Assembly: GCA_022570795.1 (NCBI GenBank)
Contig: JAKUDP010000008.1
Span: 744,001 to 808,000 of the forward strand
Reading direction: 5' to 3'
Source of the DNA: Sphaerulina vaccinii
Lineage: Eukaryota; Ascomycota; Dothideomycetes; Mycosphaerellales; Mycosphaerellaceae
DNA length: 64,000 nt
How positions within the stretch are numbered: position 1 is the first letter of the stretch; the number at the start of each line of letters is the position of its first letter. Position numbers and translations under genes: made by a program. The notes under the pieces were generated by a model. The model did no database searches, was not told where the DNA came from, and saw only the letters and a list, made by a program, of their open reading frames with translations. Below, piece by piece: positions 9,351 through 20,424 of this stretch.

Positions 9351-10651
9351 ATGCTGTACGGAAATGCACCTCCCAGCGCCGTCGTCGGCGTGACGGTAGT
9401 CATGTCCTCTCTTGCAAGTGTTATCACGACGATACGGATGTATGCAAGATTTGGTGTGAGCAAGAACACTGGCAGAGACGATGCTTTCATTATAGCAGCT
9501 GTGGTAAGTGGTGTATGTCCTTACGCTAGGATACTAGCTAATCTATCACAGCTTTTCTCGTGGGCAACTACTATCTGTATGATCGCGCAGGTTGAGCACG
9601 GATTGGGCACTCATATATGGACATTGAAGCCCCATGAGCTGTTACTCAACCTGAGAGCAGTAAGTGACAGCGGGGACTTATGATGGAACACTGGCTGACG
9701 AGACCGCAGTACTGGGCGATGATCATCGTCTATAACTTGAGTCTGCTGTGCACCAAGATGAGCATCCTCTGCCAATACCTCCGAATCTTCCCGCAAAAGT
9801 CCGTCCGAATGGCCACCTATACCGTCATAGGCATAGTCGTAGCCTATGCCATCTGGCGCTTCTTCTCAGCAGTATTCACCTGCAATCCCCCAGCAGCCTT
9901 CTGGGACCACTCCATCAAGCAAAAGACATGTCAAGACCGACTGGCCTTATCACTCGCAAGCACGACGCTCAACATGATAACAGACATCATGATAGCTCTA
10001 CTACCACTACCTTACATTAACAAACTCCAACTACCGCGGCGGCAAAAGTACGCTCTCCTAGCAGTCTTTGCATTGGCAGGCTTAGTCGTGATCGTCTCAA
10101 TCTTGCGACTTCCGGCTCTCTACCATTTGATGCATTCCAAAGATATCACCTGGGAGAATCCAATGGCCTCAATCTGGAGTTCCATTGAAATGAATGTGGC
10201 GATTATCTGCTCCTGTCTACCAACACTCCGCTGTCTGTTCCCGAAGCTACTCCGAGCTGCATCGATCTATCAAACAGGTTCATCAAGTGCACGTAGTCAT
10301 CCTTTCAGCAAACCGGACGAGCCGCCGAGGTCTGGGAAATGGACCGTGGGTGCCGAGACCACTTTCAAAGGACGTTTCAGCACCCACGTGTCGAGTCCGA
10401 GCGCGACTTGCAAAACGCATAGGACTCAAAGGTCGTGGACCGGTCGACGAGACGCGCTGCTGGACAGCGCAGACGATCTTGAGCTCGGTGATCGAGGAGT
10501 TGGTGCTCTGCACTATGAGAATCGCAGAGGAAGTGCGGGTATTCATGTACATACGCATATTGCGCAGGAGAGTGTATTGAAGGGTGATGGGGGTGATGAG
10601 AGTCCAAGGGATTCTGTCAGGCAGGAGAGGCAGGAGAGAGGGATGATCTGA
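9351..10651 (+). CDS. Fungal rhodopsin-type 7TM integral membrane protein (PTH11-like, no CFEM)
   Basis: Three exons: 9351-9503, 9552-9659 and 9710-10651 (introns of 48 and 50 bp, all phase 0), giving 400 residues. The family pattern is clear: helix 1 with VVGVTVVMSSLASVITTIRMYARF, the DDAFI motif, HIWTLKP, YNLSLLCTKMSILCQYLRIF, WDHSIKQKTC with its conserved Cys, DIMIALLPLPYI, and WSSIEMNVAIICSCLPTLR. No CFEM domain precedes helix 1. The ~110-residue tail after helix 7 is polar and probably cytosolic. It closes the right side of the UstYa/RiPP locus, while a different member of the same family closes the left. The ligand is unknown. Its stop is 16 bp from the stop of the next, convergent gene. 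Confidence 0.88.
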
Positions 10652-10666
10652 ATGTGTTGTACTGTA

Positions 10667-11751
10667 CTAGGTATTTGCTTGCCAATGATAAGGTGGTGGC
10701 TGTTCCATACCCAGTCCACTATCTGTAGATGTTCTCGCATCACGATCTGGATCTTATCAGCTTGCTGATCAAGGCTCTGCCTCAAGTCTTTGCACTTACG
10801 CATTCGACAACGCGAACTCCAGCTTGCTTGTGGCGAGCTAGGATATATATCTCGTAGCATATCACAACCCCTCGTAATACATCGGTGGTCCAGACAGTAC
10901 GTCCTGTTGTCGTTGTCGTTTGAGCAAGTAATTTTCGTGTAGTAGCCCGAGACTTGACAAGTGTGAAGATCGCAGTAAGCAGTCGGAGGTGAGGTGCTGA
11001 ATCGTAACATTGGACAATATCTCTGTTTGTCTTTGTCGATGAAGCCCTGACACTTGTGTCGGACGCAGTAACTCTGGCCGGCTTCGCTGGCGTTCGGACA
11101 GCTCTCGTAGTTGCATGTATGATTCGTACAGAAGTTTGCTCCAGGTTGTCGGTCAATCCTGCAGGTAGTCAAGTGGCATTGTATATGTTCTCGGCAATAT
11201 GGTAGCTCAAGTCTGTCCTGGTTCCGCGATCGCTTGCAGTCAGGCTCTAAGCAGCGCCACTGCTTGTTATAGTGCTCGATACAGAGCCGCCAGTGTCTAG
11301 AGGCCTCCGTGATCCTTCGATTTGCTTGTCCAGAGCAATTCTGCATGACGCATGTGTGCTGGCCACAAAAAGGGCTAAGACCAGAACCATCTGCAGTGGA
11401 GTAAGATCCATATCCTTCGCAGCCTTCCTTGAGACACGTAATATGTCGTATGCACCGTGGTTCTGTGCCTAGCCCAGTTGTTGCTGGCTCATGGCAGTCT
11501 TCTAGGCTGCACAGAGTAATGTGGATGTTGCAGACCACGATCCGTGCATGATCGGAAGCTTCACAGCCTGATAGCATACAAGGGACATGGTGTGAGCAAT
11601 ACTGCAACCCGTCTTGCTGGAACTGTCCTTGGCGTGCACAGCTGCTGCACTTCTGATAGTGGGTCTTGCATAAAAGGCTGCTTTCCGTTCCAGTCTTGTT
11701 ACAGCCTTCCAATCTGCAGATGGTGTCGCGTACAGTACCGCCTCGAGGCAT
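10667..11751 (-). CDS. Cys/His-rich tandem-repeat protein, probably zinc-binding
   Basis: The ATG at 11751 (MPRGGTVRD) is the first in frame. Exon 1 is 11751-10800. A 53-bp intron (10747-10799, GTAAGT, GCTGATAAG branch, CAG) leads to exon 2 (10746-10667), giving 343 residues. Without the splice the frame would run 0.1 kb into the convergent 7TM gene, so the spliced model is preferred. Almost the whole protein is a run of about ten units of the form C-x4/5-C-x(8-20)-C-x2-H, such as CRLEGC...LLCKTH and CHLTTC...FCTNH. The regular CxxH ends suggest one zinc per unit. I do not recognise a named family. There is no signal peptide or membrane segment. It may be a nucleic-acid- or protein-binding scaffold, but that is inference. 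Confidence 0.7.
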
Positions 11752-12874
11752 GATGCAATACAATATCGCAACTCTCGATAGTTGGATTAGATAGACCAAT
11801 CTTGAGGAGAGAGACAGCACATCTTAAGAGGCTACGCTTGGGGCCGCCAATGGGCCATGTCTGTGTACATGGGCTCATCGTCGTTCGTTGCCCTTGCGTA
11901 CAGCCACCTTGTTTCTAGGCGGCCTCTGAAGGCAGCCTGCCTTAACGCTCACCAGAGGCACAAGTTGTGTCGTTCTTGGACAGTGTGCAAACAAGATTAT
12001 TTCATGCTGGCATTCATCTGGCGAGGGGAGTTGTTGGCATAAGCGGTTAGCCTGTGATAGCCGTGAGTTCGAAGATGAGTGCGTAATGCCTTGATTGATG
12101 CGTTCACAAGTCGGGACGTGTTGGAATAGTCCATAGCAGCAATTTCGTCAATCACCGCAGTTCGTGGATACTCAACAGCTCTGCGGCAGCTGTCAAAAAG
12201 CTGTACCTCCTCTCAACATCATGCTGTGTCTCCAGGGCGTCTGCATAGATGCTCTCTGCAGCGTACCGTGCTGCACTGTGAGCAGGCTGTAGAAAGCCAC
12301 AATGGCGCGAAGGCGTCTGAGGCATGACGCACCAAGGTGTGCGAATGCGATACAGTCGAGGAGGCCGCCGGTACAAGGTAGCTGCCAGAGCTCACAGAGG
12401 AACGTTGTACTGGACAATCAAGCCGCCTGGCACCGACCAATTCTGCAGCTCAGCTTCGACAGAGATGCAACCTTCCGAAGAGTGCTGATATGGCTTGAGC
12501 TGATGACCTTGTAAGTGCACCTGGTACTTCATGCTTGTGGTATAGTAGACATAGCGCCTCTGTGCCTGCGTGCTCGTGGCTGTTGATGCTTTCGTAAGCG
12601 CAATCTGTTGCACGCGGTCTTGATGCGATGTCTGGCTCTGCTGATGTGATTGTGATAAGGCTCGATAGAAACGAAAGAAGAGCGAAAGAAGTTGTTTTGC
12701 TTGGCGTGGCGAAGGTAAGGTTCATGAGTGGAGGCCGCCAGTCACATCGCCTTCGAGGTTTGCGACTCGAACTCTCCTCCAACACCACAACATCACCAAA
12801 CACAGTTTCCAGGCGCGCACATACCCAGGAGTCTTCTGGTAAGTATACTTGATTTCATTGTCGACATTCTGATT
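11752..12874. other. Divergent intergenic region
   Basis: About 1.1 kb lies between the Cys/His-rich gene (minus) and the RRM gene (plus). A GTAAGT at 12840 close to the RRM start could be the donor of an intron in the 5' untranslated region, but no matching acceptor precedes the ATG. Overlapping short frames at 12150-12800 look like noise. Confidence 0.4.
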
Positions 12875-14035
12875 ATGGGGAGGAAGAAGGGCGGCGCCGG
12901 CGCTGGCGGCATGAGCATCATGGCAAGAATTGAACAGAACCGGGAGTATGATCGGATGCAGAATATGAGCAAGAAGCAGACAGACAATTTCAAGAATCAA
13001 CATGCCAACTACCAGACTACAGAGACGAGCGACTCAAACTACGGCCATTCTTCCGACCAGAACTACTCCCTCGCGACCACGACCAACGAGTATACGGCAG
13101 CGGCGAGCGAGTACTACGCGGCCGTCAGCGCAGGTCCATCCGCAAACATGGCGTACAATCAGTACGGCGGTCAGGGCTACAATGCTCAGAACGCACAGTA
13201 TTCAACCCCACCTGGATATGGTGGTCAGTATACCGCTCCACCTGGCTATGGTGGTCAGTACGCTCAGCAGACACAGCAATATGAGACGCCGCCTCAGATC
13301 AGAAATCCATTCATGCCTCCGCCGCCAGCCGCGTCAACGTACGCATCGCACAACTCGAGCTTCGACCCAGATCATGATGCGCAGATAGCGCAGTGGCAGG
13401 CTCAGTACGCGCCAGCTGACCAGCAGCTCCGAGCGAAGAAGACTGGCAGAGATGAACCGGCTGGCAATGCTAACATGGCGCCACTTGGTCAACGAGGGGC
13501 CGGCGCAGCGCCAGCAGTGGCAGAAGCGGACAAGAAAGCCGATGGAAAGTTCACGGTGGTGCGGAAAGGTGGCGGCGAGCAGTGGGAAGATCAATCTCTG
13601 CTAGAATGGGACCACACCAAGTTCCGCATCATGGTTGGCAATCTGGCTGGAGAAGTCACCGATGACTCGCTTGCTAAAGCCTTTGCGAACTATGGTGTTT
13701 CAAAAGCACGAGTGATACGCGACAAGAGGACCACGAAGTCAAAAGGCTTTGGTTTCGTGGAGTTCGAAGAGGGTGAGTTGGGCTTCAAGGCCGCGCGAGA
13801 GATGGTGGGTAAGTACATCGGCAGTCACCCAGTCACCATCCAGCGAGCAAAGACAGATGTGCGACCTGCAGTCAAGAAGGACAACAACAAGCACAAGGGC
13901 AAGAACAACCGCAATAATGACAAGAAGAAGGACCAGAAGAAGAATGCGTCCGACCCGCTCAAGGCGCATACTGGAGCTGGCATTGAGAAGAAGCCTGGCA
14001 CCAAGACAGCTGCTGGTCTGAAGCTGCTGGGGTGA
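12875..14035 (+). CDS. RRM RNA-binding protein, RBM42-like
   Basis: This intronless frame runs from ATG 12875 (MGRKKGGAGAGG) and gives 386 residues. An upstream in-frame extension has no good start context. The N-terminal half is Gln/Tyr/Gly/Pro-rich and low in complexity, with two copies of a PPGYGGQY motif near 110-130. A single RRM follows at about 250-330, with RNP2 IMVGNL and RNP1 KGFGFVEF. It is preceded by the conserved WEDQSLLEWD lead-in, and KTDVRP comes after. The tail is Lys/Asn-rich and ends in EKKPGTKTAAGLKLLG. The position of the RRM near the C-terminus and the flanking motifs match the RBM42 group. The likely role is nuclear mRNA binding. It is expected to be constitutive and unrelated to the neighbouring clusters. 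Confidence 0.85.
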   Translation: MGRKKGGAGAGGMSIMARIEQNREYDRMQNMSKKQTDNFKNQHANYQTTETSDSNYGHSSDQNYSLATTTNEYTAAASEYYAAVSAGPSANMAYNQYGGQGYNAQNAQYSTPPGYGGQYTAPPGYGGQYAQQTQQYETPPQIRNPFMPPPPAASTYASHNSSFDPDHDAQIAQWQAQYAPADQQLRAKKTGRDEPAGNANMAPLGQRGAGAAPAVAEADKKADGKFTVVRKGGGEQWEDQSLLEWDHTKFRIMVGNLAGEVTDDSLAKAFANYGVSKARVIRDKRTTKSKGFGFVEFEEGELGFKAAREMVGKYIGSHPVTIQRAKTDVRPAVKKDNNKHKGKNNRNNDKKKDQKKNASDPLKAHTGAGIEKKPGTKTAAGLKLLG

Positions 14036-14428
14036 GCATCCAGCGACTTGCATAGGACGATCATTGCGAACTTAGCGAGGCGTTTGGGTACTTTGGCGTT
14101 GTGGACGGCGCGCTACTTGCGCTGGGGTAGTCTGACAAACAGTGCTCATGTATAGGGTTGCGAGTTACGAGAGAACAGCTGCATATCCAGGAGAGACGAA
14201 ATTCAGATGAGTATGTTGAGCTATTATCTTACTCCAGAGCACACCGCTGACACGTTGTGACTATGAAGACTCTATCGATACCAGGTGAGTCGATTGACAC
14301 GTCTACTAATATGATAGCAGGTGACGCCCCGTTCCATGTCTGCAGAATGTCTCCAGTCAATGTTATTCCAGCGTAGCCTTCCTTGACCTAATGTCCGTAA
14401 AACACAATCACTATATGGCTTTCAAGCT
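14036..14428. other. Convergent intergenic region
   Basis: About 0.4 kb lies between the stop of the RRM gene and the 3' end of the reductase pseudogene. It should hold both terminators. No gene was seen. Confidence 0.45.
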
Positions 14429-15488
14429 TTACTTCTTCTCCTTCTCAATCAACTCCAAATACTGCCTCACAACCTCAACAACGAGCTCCTCAAAACCTTT
14501 ATGCTTAAACCCGAACGTCTCCTCTGTCTTCCTCGTATCCAACTTCGCAACCACAGTCCCCATACTCCCACTATTCGGCAACACACCACTCTTCACAGCT
14601 TCAGGAAATTCTCTTGCAACAATCTTATTAATATCATCCCATTCATTCCCTATATCAGAAGGATATGAAATGATGTAACTCTGATTCCCCTTCACCTTCT
14701 CCTTCTCCAGCGCTTTGACATGCACCATAGCAGTATCATCCAAACTCGCCACGGCAACTGGTCGGATTGGCCAAGCAGGATCCGGTATTCCGAGGACTTG
14801 TCCTAAGACTTTCTCATTCGTGGAATTGAGGAGTTGTTTTGATGTTGTAGCGAGTTCATCACGTCCTAAAACGAAAGTTGGATGAAGATGTATGACATCG
14901 AAATTTATCCCTTCACCCTTCTCCTTAATCCAAGTCTCCGCAGCTTCTAGTGCGGCGATCTTGCTCACGAGATAAGCTTGGAGTGCTCCAGCATGAGGTG
15001 GTTTCGGACGTGGAAGGCGATTTTCCGCGGAGTAGATTTCGTTCGTAGATGTGAACATTTGCTTCGATAGGAATGAGAGCGATCATGGAACTTGTGATTA
15101 CTATACGTTCGACCGTGTTTGATTTAGCTGCAGATTTGAACATGCCGATACTGAATTGTATGGCTGGTTGGACGAAAGTTTTTTCGTAGTCTGTGCCTTC
15201 TGGCACGTCGAAGGGGAGGGGGGCTGCGACGTGGATGATGTATTTCACCTCTTTGCAAGCGGCGTCAAAGGCTCCTGGTGTGGCGAAGTCAGGAATTACG
15301 ACGTATTCGACTGAGTCTGGAGAGTAGCTCGGAGTTGATTTGAGTGCTGCATTGTTGCGTATCGAGTCGGCTTTGCTTGAGGAGCGTACTAAACAGCGTA
15401 CACGGTAGCCTTATTCAATGGCATAGCGAAGGATGCGGAAGCCGATGAAACCTGTTGCGCCGGTGAGTAAGACGAGATCTTTCGCCAT
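14429..15488 (-). pseudogene. Broken NAD(P)-dependent reductase (DFR/GRE2-like extended SDR)
   Basis: The gene starts at ATG 15488 with the Rossmann motif TGATGFIG (residues 9-16), then meets an in-frame TAA at codon 26 (15411-15413). The frame reopens directly after the stop and continues the family pattern, including VKYIIHVAAPLPF and VERIVITSSMIALIP. Near 15060 the reading frame must shift to reach the downstream part, which has the catalytic-type YLVSK (YxxxK) and the conserved C-terminus to 14429. Neither break coincides with usable splice signals. The family is the dihydroflavonol-4-reductase/ketoreductase group of extended SDRs. Two independent lesions favour a real pseudogene; a sequencing or assembly error at either site is the alternative. 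No companion genes suggest a pathway. Confidence 0.75.
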
Positions 15489-16037
15489 TGTGGTGAGAAG
15501 TGAAAGGTGTCCGGGCAGATGAGGTAGTTAGCTGATGACATTCCCGATATATGTGTATGTGGTATGTCCATTGCACAATGGTTCCTGCAGGATCTCCTTC
15601 GGCATCCTTCAAGTGGGTCAAGTCAGGGCTGCCTTATCCGCGTCCATGGATGTCGAGCACTGACTGCATCTGCCCTACGCGACACTCATGTAGCCTTCTC
15701 GTGCGTACTCTTGTGCGAGCCGTTGCTCGATACTCTGCAGCTTTGCCAGGGCGGGAGCCGACCACTCAGCTGTGTTACTGCGAAGGAACAGTGCGGCTGA
15801 ACTGTTGCGGAAGTGTGCTGGTGTCGACTGCCTTGCGCGGTTTCTAGTGTATTCAACTCCGGAGCCAAGTGGTGTAGCAGAGCATGGTACAATATATCGA
15901 TCAGAAGTGGCGTCGTCTCGAAGTCTGGGTCTCTGCCCGAGGCGATATTGAATATCCTGCCCGAAAAGGGTCTGCGATGTCTCTACGCTCTGTCCGGAGA
16001 GGCAGTATCTTGGTGCTCGTGCGCGAACGAAGATGCT
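15489..16037. other. Intergenic region
   Basis: About 0.55 kb lies between the pseudogene start and the stop of the patatin gene, both on the minus strand. A longer plus-strand frame (about 15813-16439) mostly lies antisense to the patatin exon and has no family features. Confidence 0.45.
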
Positions 16038-17957
16038 TCAGGACTCCACTGCAGTAGAAGTCCTCCTCCCAATAAAAGTCTCCCACCTAACCCCACCCAA
16101 CTCCTCCCTCGCCCTCCTCTGCAGCACCAACTTCTGCGCCGCTTGCCGCAACATGGTACCAGGTGGAGCATACGAGTCAATGTCCTTGTCATACGGCCGA
16201 CTGAGGTACTCTTCTGTGATCTCTTCCATCTTCGTCAAGCTAGCACCGCCTGGAACAGTATTCTCCTCGCCAGTCTTGGGGTCTGTCCATTTCCCACGGT
16301 CCCAAGAATCCAAAGGCATATTCTCCAGTCCATGAGATACGTTGAGTCTTTTATACCAAGTATGTTCACCCTGAGCATACTCTCGCATGTGTTGATGTTG
16401 TCTTTCACCTTCAGTATACTTGATCAACAAGTTCTGTAAAACTGCGCGTTTTTCCATAAAGTCGTTTACGATTTTCATGCGTCCGAACCATGAAGGCCAG
16501 TTCGTTGCGAAGCCGTCTCTTGCTTGGTTGGGTCTTCCGGTTCCGATGCTGAGCATTAGAGCGGGTTGTTTAGATTTACCTTCGTAGAGTGCGTGGAATT
16601 CACTCAAGGCGGCTGCACTAGGATTGTTTTCGCGGATTCCGCCGTCTTTGAAATGTCGTTCGCGTTCAACTCCAATGTCGTCGATTATGGTTTTTACCAT
16701 TTGGAAATAGAATGGTGCAGCTGAGGTGGCGCGAGTTACTTGCCAGATTGGTATTGCGTCTGCGCCTTCGTTGTAGCGTGTGATCCAGTTCGGCGTTGTT
16801 TCGCCGTAGAATTGGGGGTAAGATCGTAGGAGGTAGGCTTCGTTGATGTTCTCGTTGTGTGTAGCGGCCAAACAACATGACTGGCATACGCGAGGTAGGT
16901 CCACATCGAAGGGTATGGGCTTGCCCATGCTGTCCACTGAGACTAATGTTAGTTATATTCTCTGGAAGCACGCATCGAACGGAGTCGCACGCCGGCTAGA
17001 CATGCGATGGCTTCCGTGAGCACAGCTATCGATCACAGCTACGTCTCGCCCACCGAGCCATCGCATCTTCAGACACAGCGCGCTCGCAAAATAATCTGCT
17101 CTTCAGAAAGCGGATATCCACTTACACTTATTCATCTCCCAGGGATGTAAATCATTCCCATCACAATTCTCATGCTCATGACATCGACTACTCACAATAT
17201 CTCTCACAGCCTGCTCCAATGGCTCATGATGATATTTCGTTCGCAAAGGTACCGAGCTTTTTCGCTTGCCGAAGAGATCGTCGCCCACTTTACGATACAA
17301 TTCCAATGCTTCGGTGACTGTCATTCGTAGACGTCCGAGAATCGTTGCGATGAGGCCGCCAGTGGAGGTTCCGTACATGAAATCGAAATAATGACATGGA
17401 AGGAGTTCTTCTTCTGTGAGAGCTTTCTTCGCTGAGAGGTCGGAGGTGAGCTCGTCTTGCGCGACTGTTGTTGCGGCTGCTGCAGGTGCCGTTTTGGTGA
17501 CCGGGAAATCGGTATTCACGCCGTGGAGTTCTGCAGCGTGGTATGGGTCGTTCCCCAATTCATGGTGTTGGCCTCGTCGCCCTCGAAGGGCTCCCGCCTG
17601 GGCTTGGTCGTCTGTACTGCGATACGAAGTCGGTGTATCAGCTCGTACCTCTGTCGGGCTGTCTGTCCGAATCACTACTGTCGATTCCTTGTCATAGTAC
17701 TGTTCCCATACCCAAATCTCATGCATTAACGCTTTTAGAATGATCAAACTGCTGTATCCTCTGATCCCTCCACCGTCGCACGTCAGTATACAAGGGTCCC
17801 ATGCGTCTGCAACTCCGCGTGCCCAAACCCTCCCAGCTTTCTCCGAGTCGCCTGTCTCTTCTCTTCTGGGGACACTGGGTGCTCGCGAAGACACTCTCGT
17901 TGTTGTATCTGAGTCTATTACACCTGGGACTGGCAACGACGCGTTGCTCTCCTCCAT
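16038..17957 (-). CDS. Patatin-like phospholipase (calcium-independent PLA2 type)
   Basis: Two exons, 17957-17126 and 16936-16038, with a 189-bp intron (GTAAGT...CTCAG), long for this window, give 576 residues. The frame extends 17 codons further upstream with no ATG there, so the ATG of MEESNASL is used. The patatin signatures are all present: oxyanion hole DGGGIRG (about 61-67), nucleophile GTSTGG (about 196-201, Ser198), and the catalytic-Asp motif DGG in HFKDGGIRENNP (about 376). The stretch between oxyanion hole and nucleophile is about 130 residues, with a low-complexity Ala/Thr-rich insertion. There is no signal peptide, so it is probably cytosolic or membrane-associated. Such enzymes hydrolyse acyl esters of phospholipids or triacylglycerol. 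The substrate is not decidable here. Confidence 0.87.
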
Positions 17958-19526
17958 GCCTGGAGAAGACCGTAGGAAGTCCCACGGCTTCAAGGGAATG
18001 GCATCCACTTTGTCGACGCCCTCAGTATGGGCAAGATGCTACTGCTCTCCGTTTTGTTGGTTTTTATGAAGAGCAGGTCTGATTGTCCTCTCACTGCCGT
18101 ACCTGTTGTCAGGCGCTCAGAGAAAGTGGTTCTCTGAACAATATGAAGACCGAAGACTGGTTCGTGACTGGTCCGTGTTCTGCCTAGCTCTTTTCTTTTC
18201 TGTGTGTCGTGTACTGGATCGATTGCTAATTCGAGTTTTATACTGTGGAGGTACCACGAATCTGGGTGTACAAAGTTCTCGTGTCGATCGTTAGCTGTGG
18301 GGAACGACTGTGTCGTATATCAAGTAAGGAGTGAGTGTGGTAAGCAGATCCGATGAGCAGAGTAGAGCGATCACATGGAACTAGAGGTCTCGGGTCGTCG
18401 AAGGTACTTGAAGTAGGTGGAGGTAATAAAGGCCGCCTTTTCAGAGTCGCTGGGTCCTGTGATTCGCCCTCTCTTTGGCTATTGAGCTGCAGATGCTACG
18501 CCGACATACGACAAGAACAACCTATTGGGATCCCCAGAGAGGACAAGTCGAGCAAACAAGTGAACTGTCTCGACAAAAGCACTCACCTTCAGCCCCGTGA
18601 CAAGCTGGACAGCCTCGCGCACCGTCGCTATGATCTTCCACGACCCGCACCGCAGGATCCATAGCGAGCCAAACTATTCTCCGAACGGTCTAGTGGGTGT
18701 GGCTCAGGCACATATGCAACAAACCTGGGTGAGGATGGCTGCAGGAACATGATCCTATTGCAAGCGAATGCATCCTCAGCAGTTATCGTTATGTACGAGG
18801 CTTAGATAGGCTCGTTTCACAGTGCCTTTTCCATCCGCTTCTGTGCTACACAGCGTACCAGCAACCAAGCCGTGCCTGATCCTTCTAGTGGGGAAGTCTT
18901 TGCAATGTCTCTGCGTCTCCAGTGAGAGTGAGTCACGCATGACCAGTGAATGAGATCTCATCTCCGACGTAAGCATCCAGTTCCGCGGCGTCAGCATCGT
19001 CGTACAATGTCATGTGTGAATGGTAGATTCTAGTAGTTCAAGTTGATGGTGGTGGTAAGCACGTCGAATCGGAAAAGTGGCGCAGCACATTCACTTGGAC
19101 AGGGTCATGCACTAGCGTGGCGCTAGTCTGGTTATGACATCGCCGCAGCCTGACTTCGCAGCCGAACACATCCAGTCACCTGTTCTGTCTTGTCACAAAC
19201 AGATTGACAGCCTGACAACTCACACCTCAGTTACGTCGAAGTGCCTTGCTTGCCTGACTCCTCAGCTGTTCAGTCCCACGAAAGCGCACAAAGAGGCGCA
19301 CGCCAGAAGTCTCCGATTCTCCTACCAGATTCCACCTGTCATATTAGGCAGTCACTCGACATCTTCTCTCGACAAACAAAAACAGCCTTCTATTCTCTAA
19401 GAGTGACTCACCTACGCCCACACACCTACTCGACGCCTATTCTGTTTGTGCCTGAAGGCCGCAACAAAGGACTGCCAGGTCAGGTCACACGCAGCGCAGC
19501 GCGGAGCAGCGCAGGCAGAAGGAAAG
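17958..19526. other. Long intergenic region without a supported gene
   Basis: About 1.6 kb lies between the divergent patatin gene and the small unknown protein. Short frames occur on both strands, but none has a start, splice signals and composition that agree. No tRNA cloverleaf, transposon terminal repeats or simple-sequence array was seen. It may contain the promoters of both neighbours and possibly a non-coding transcript. Confidence 0.4.
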
Positions 19527-20177
19527 ATGGCGACGACGCCTACGCCTGCACCGCAAATAGACACGACGGCAACCAGAAATACCACCGGATTGACAGATTC
19601 CACGCATAGCAGCACTTCTAGTAGTGCCTCGCGCTATGCCCTCGATGAAGAAGATACCAAACCAATCCTCTTGTACAAATACAGAGGTGGTTTGCAGACT
19701 TCTTCTCAGAAAGACTTGTGCGCTTGGTTAGACAGTAAGCGATCTTCCATGACGGCCTCATCATTGCCACTGATCAGCGCTCGAGAATGAATCTCAGCAG
19801 CCTCCCGCAAACATGTACTGACTTTTGCGTCTGCAGAAGACGAAAACTTCCGCGTCACCAAGAAATGCATACCCCGTATGGCTTCTTACATCGAAATCAA
19901 ACGCCACGATCTTTTCTTACCGAACGAACAAGAGGAATACAAGAATACGACTCCGATTCCCAACTACGATAGTAATCTCGCTTCAGTCAAGTTGCCTGGC
20001 AACGTTTACTGGAGTCGCTTAATACTGGGAGGTTATGAGAATTTGTATATTGTGTCACCGGAAACGAGTCCTGCGAGTAGTGTTGCAGGAGAGAGCACAA
20101 GCCCGAGCACGACGACTTGGGGAGAGGGGAGTATTGAGGATGTGCATATTGGTGCAGCGCAGGATAATAGTCAATGA
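19527..20177 (+). CDS. Unknown protein, two exons
   Basis: The ATG at 19527 (MATTPTPAPQID) lies in a favourable context (AAAGATGGCG). Exons are 19527-19734 and 19837-20177, with a 102-bp intron (GTAAGC...CTGCAG), giving 182 residues. The first ~40 residues are Thr/Ser-rich and probably disordered. A more ordered part runs from DEEDTKPILLYKYRGG through LCAWLDKDENFRVTKK to KLPGNVYWSRLILGGYENLYIVSPE. A Ser/Thr-rich tail closes the protein. There is no signal peptide, membrane helix or recognised motif. The in-phase splice and the conserved-looking central block support a real gene. It is tail-to-tail with the siderophore NRPS (247 bp between stops), but nothing in it suggests a siderophore role. 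Confidence 0.6.
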
Positions 20178-20424
20178 TACGAGGGGCATGGTTGCGGCAC
20201 TTAGCGATGAGAGTATGGAGTTCTGAGAGCGAGAGCCTTTTCTATGGGTATGATATGATTATCACGATTATACGGCAGTATGAGTGCTATAGCAGCAGCA
20301 TGATGTGATGGATGTTCTAATATCATGGTCTTCTTATCCACTATCTACACTTCGGCACTCCCCATGAACGCACTACCAACAGCAATTCATCAAAGAGAGT
20401 ACCTTGTGCTTCGGCATAACCGAC
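20178..20424. other. Convergent 3' region between the unknown gene and the NRPS
   Basis: This 247-bp region holds the two 3' ends. No other feature was seen. Confidence 0.4.

Noticed and set aside
10543..10666. Extension of the Cys/His-rich frame into the neighbouring 7TM gene
   Set aside because: A good intron (GTAAGT...branch...CAG) removes the overlap and ends the protein at 10667. The extended tail has no repeat character.
15813..16439. 208-codon plus-strand frame
   Set aside because: It is mostly antisense to the patatin exon, has no family features, and is a typical shadow frame.
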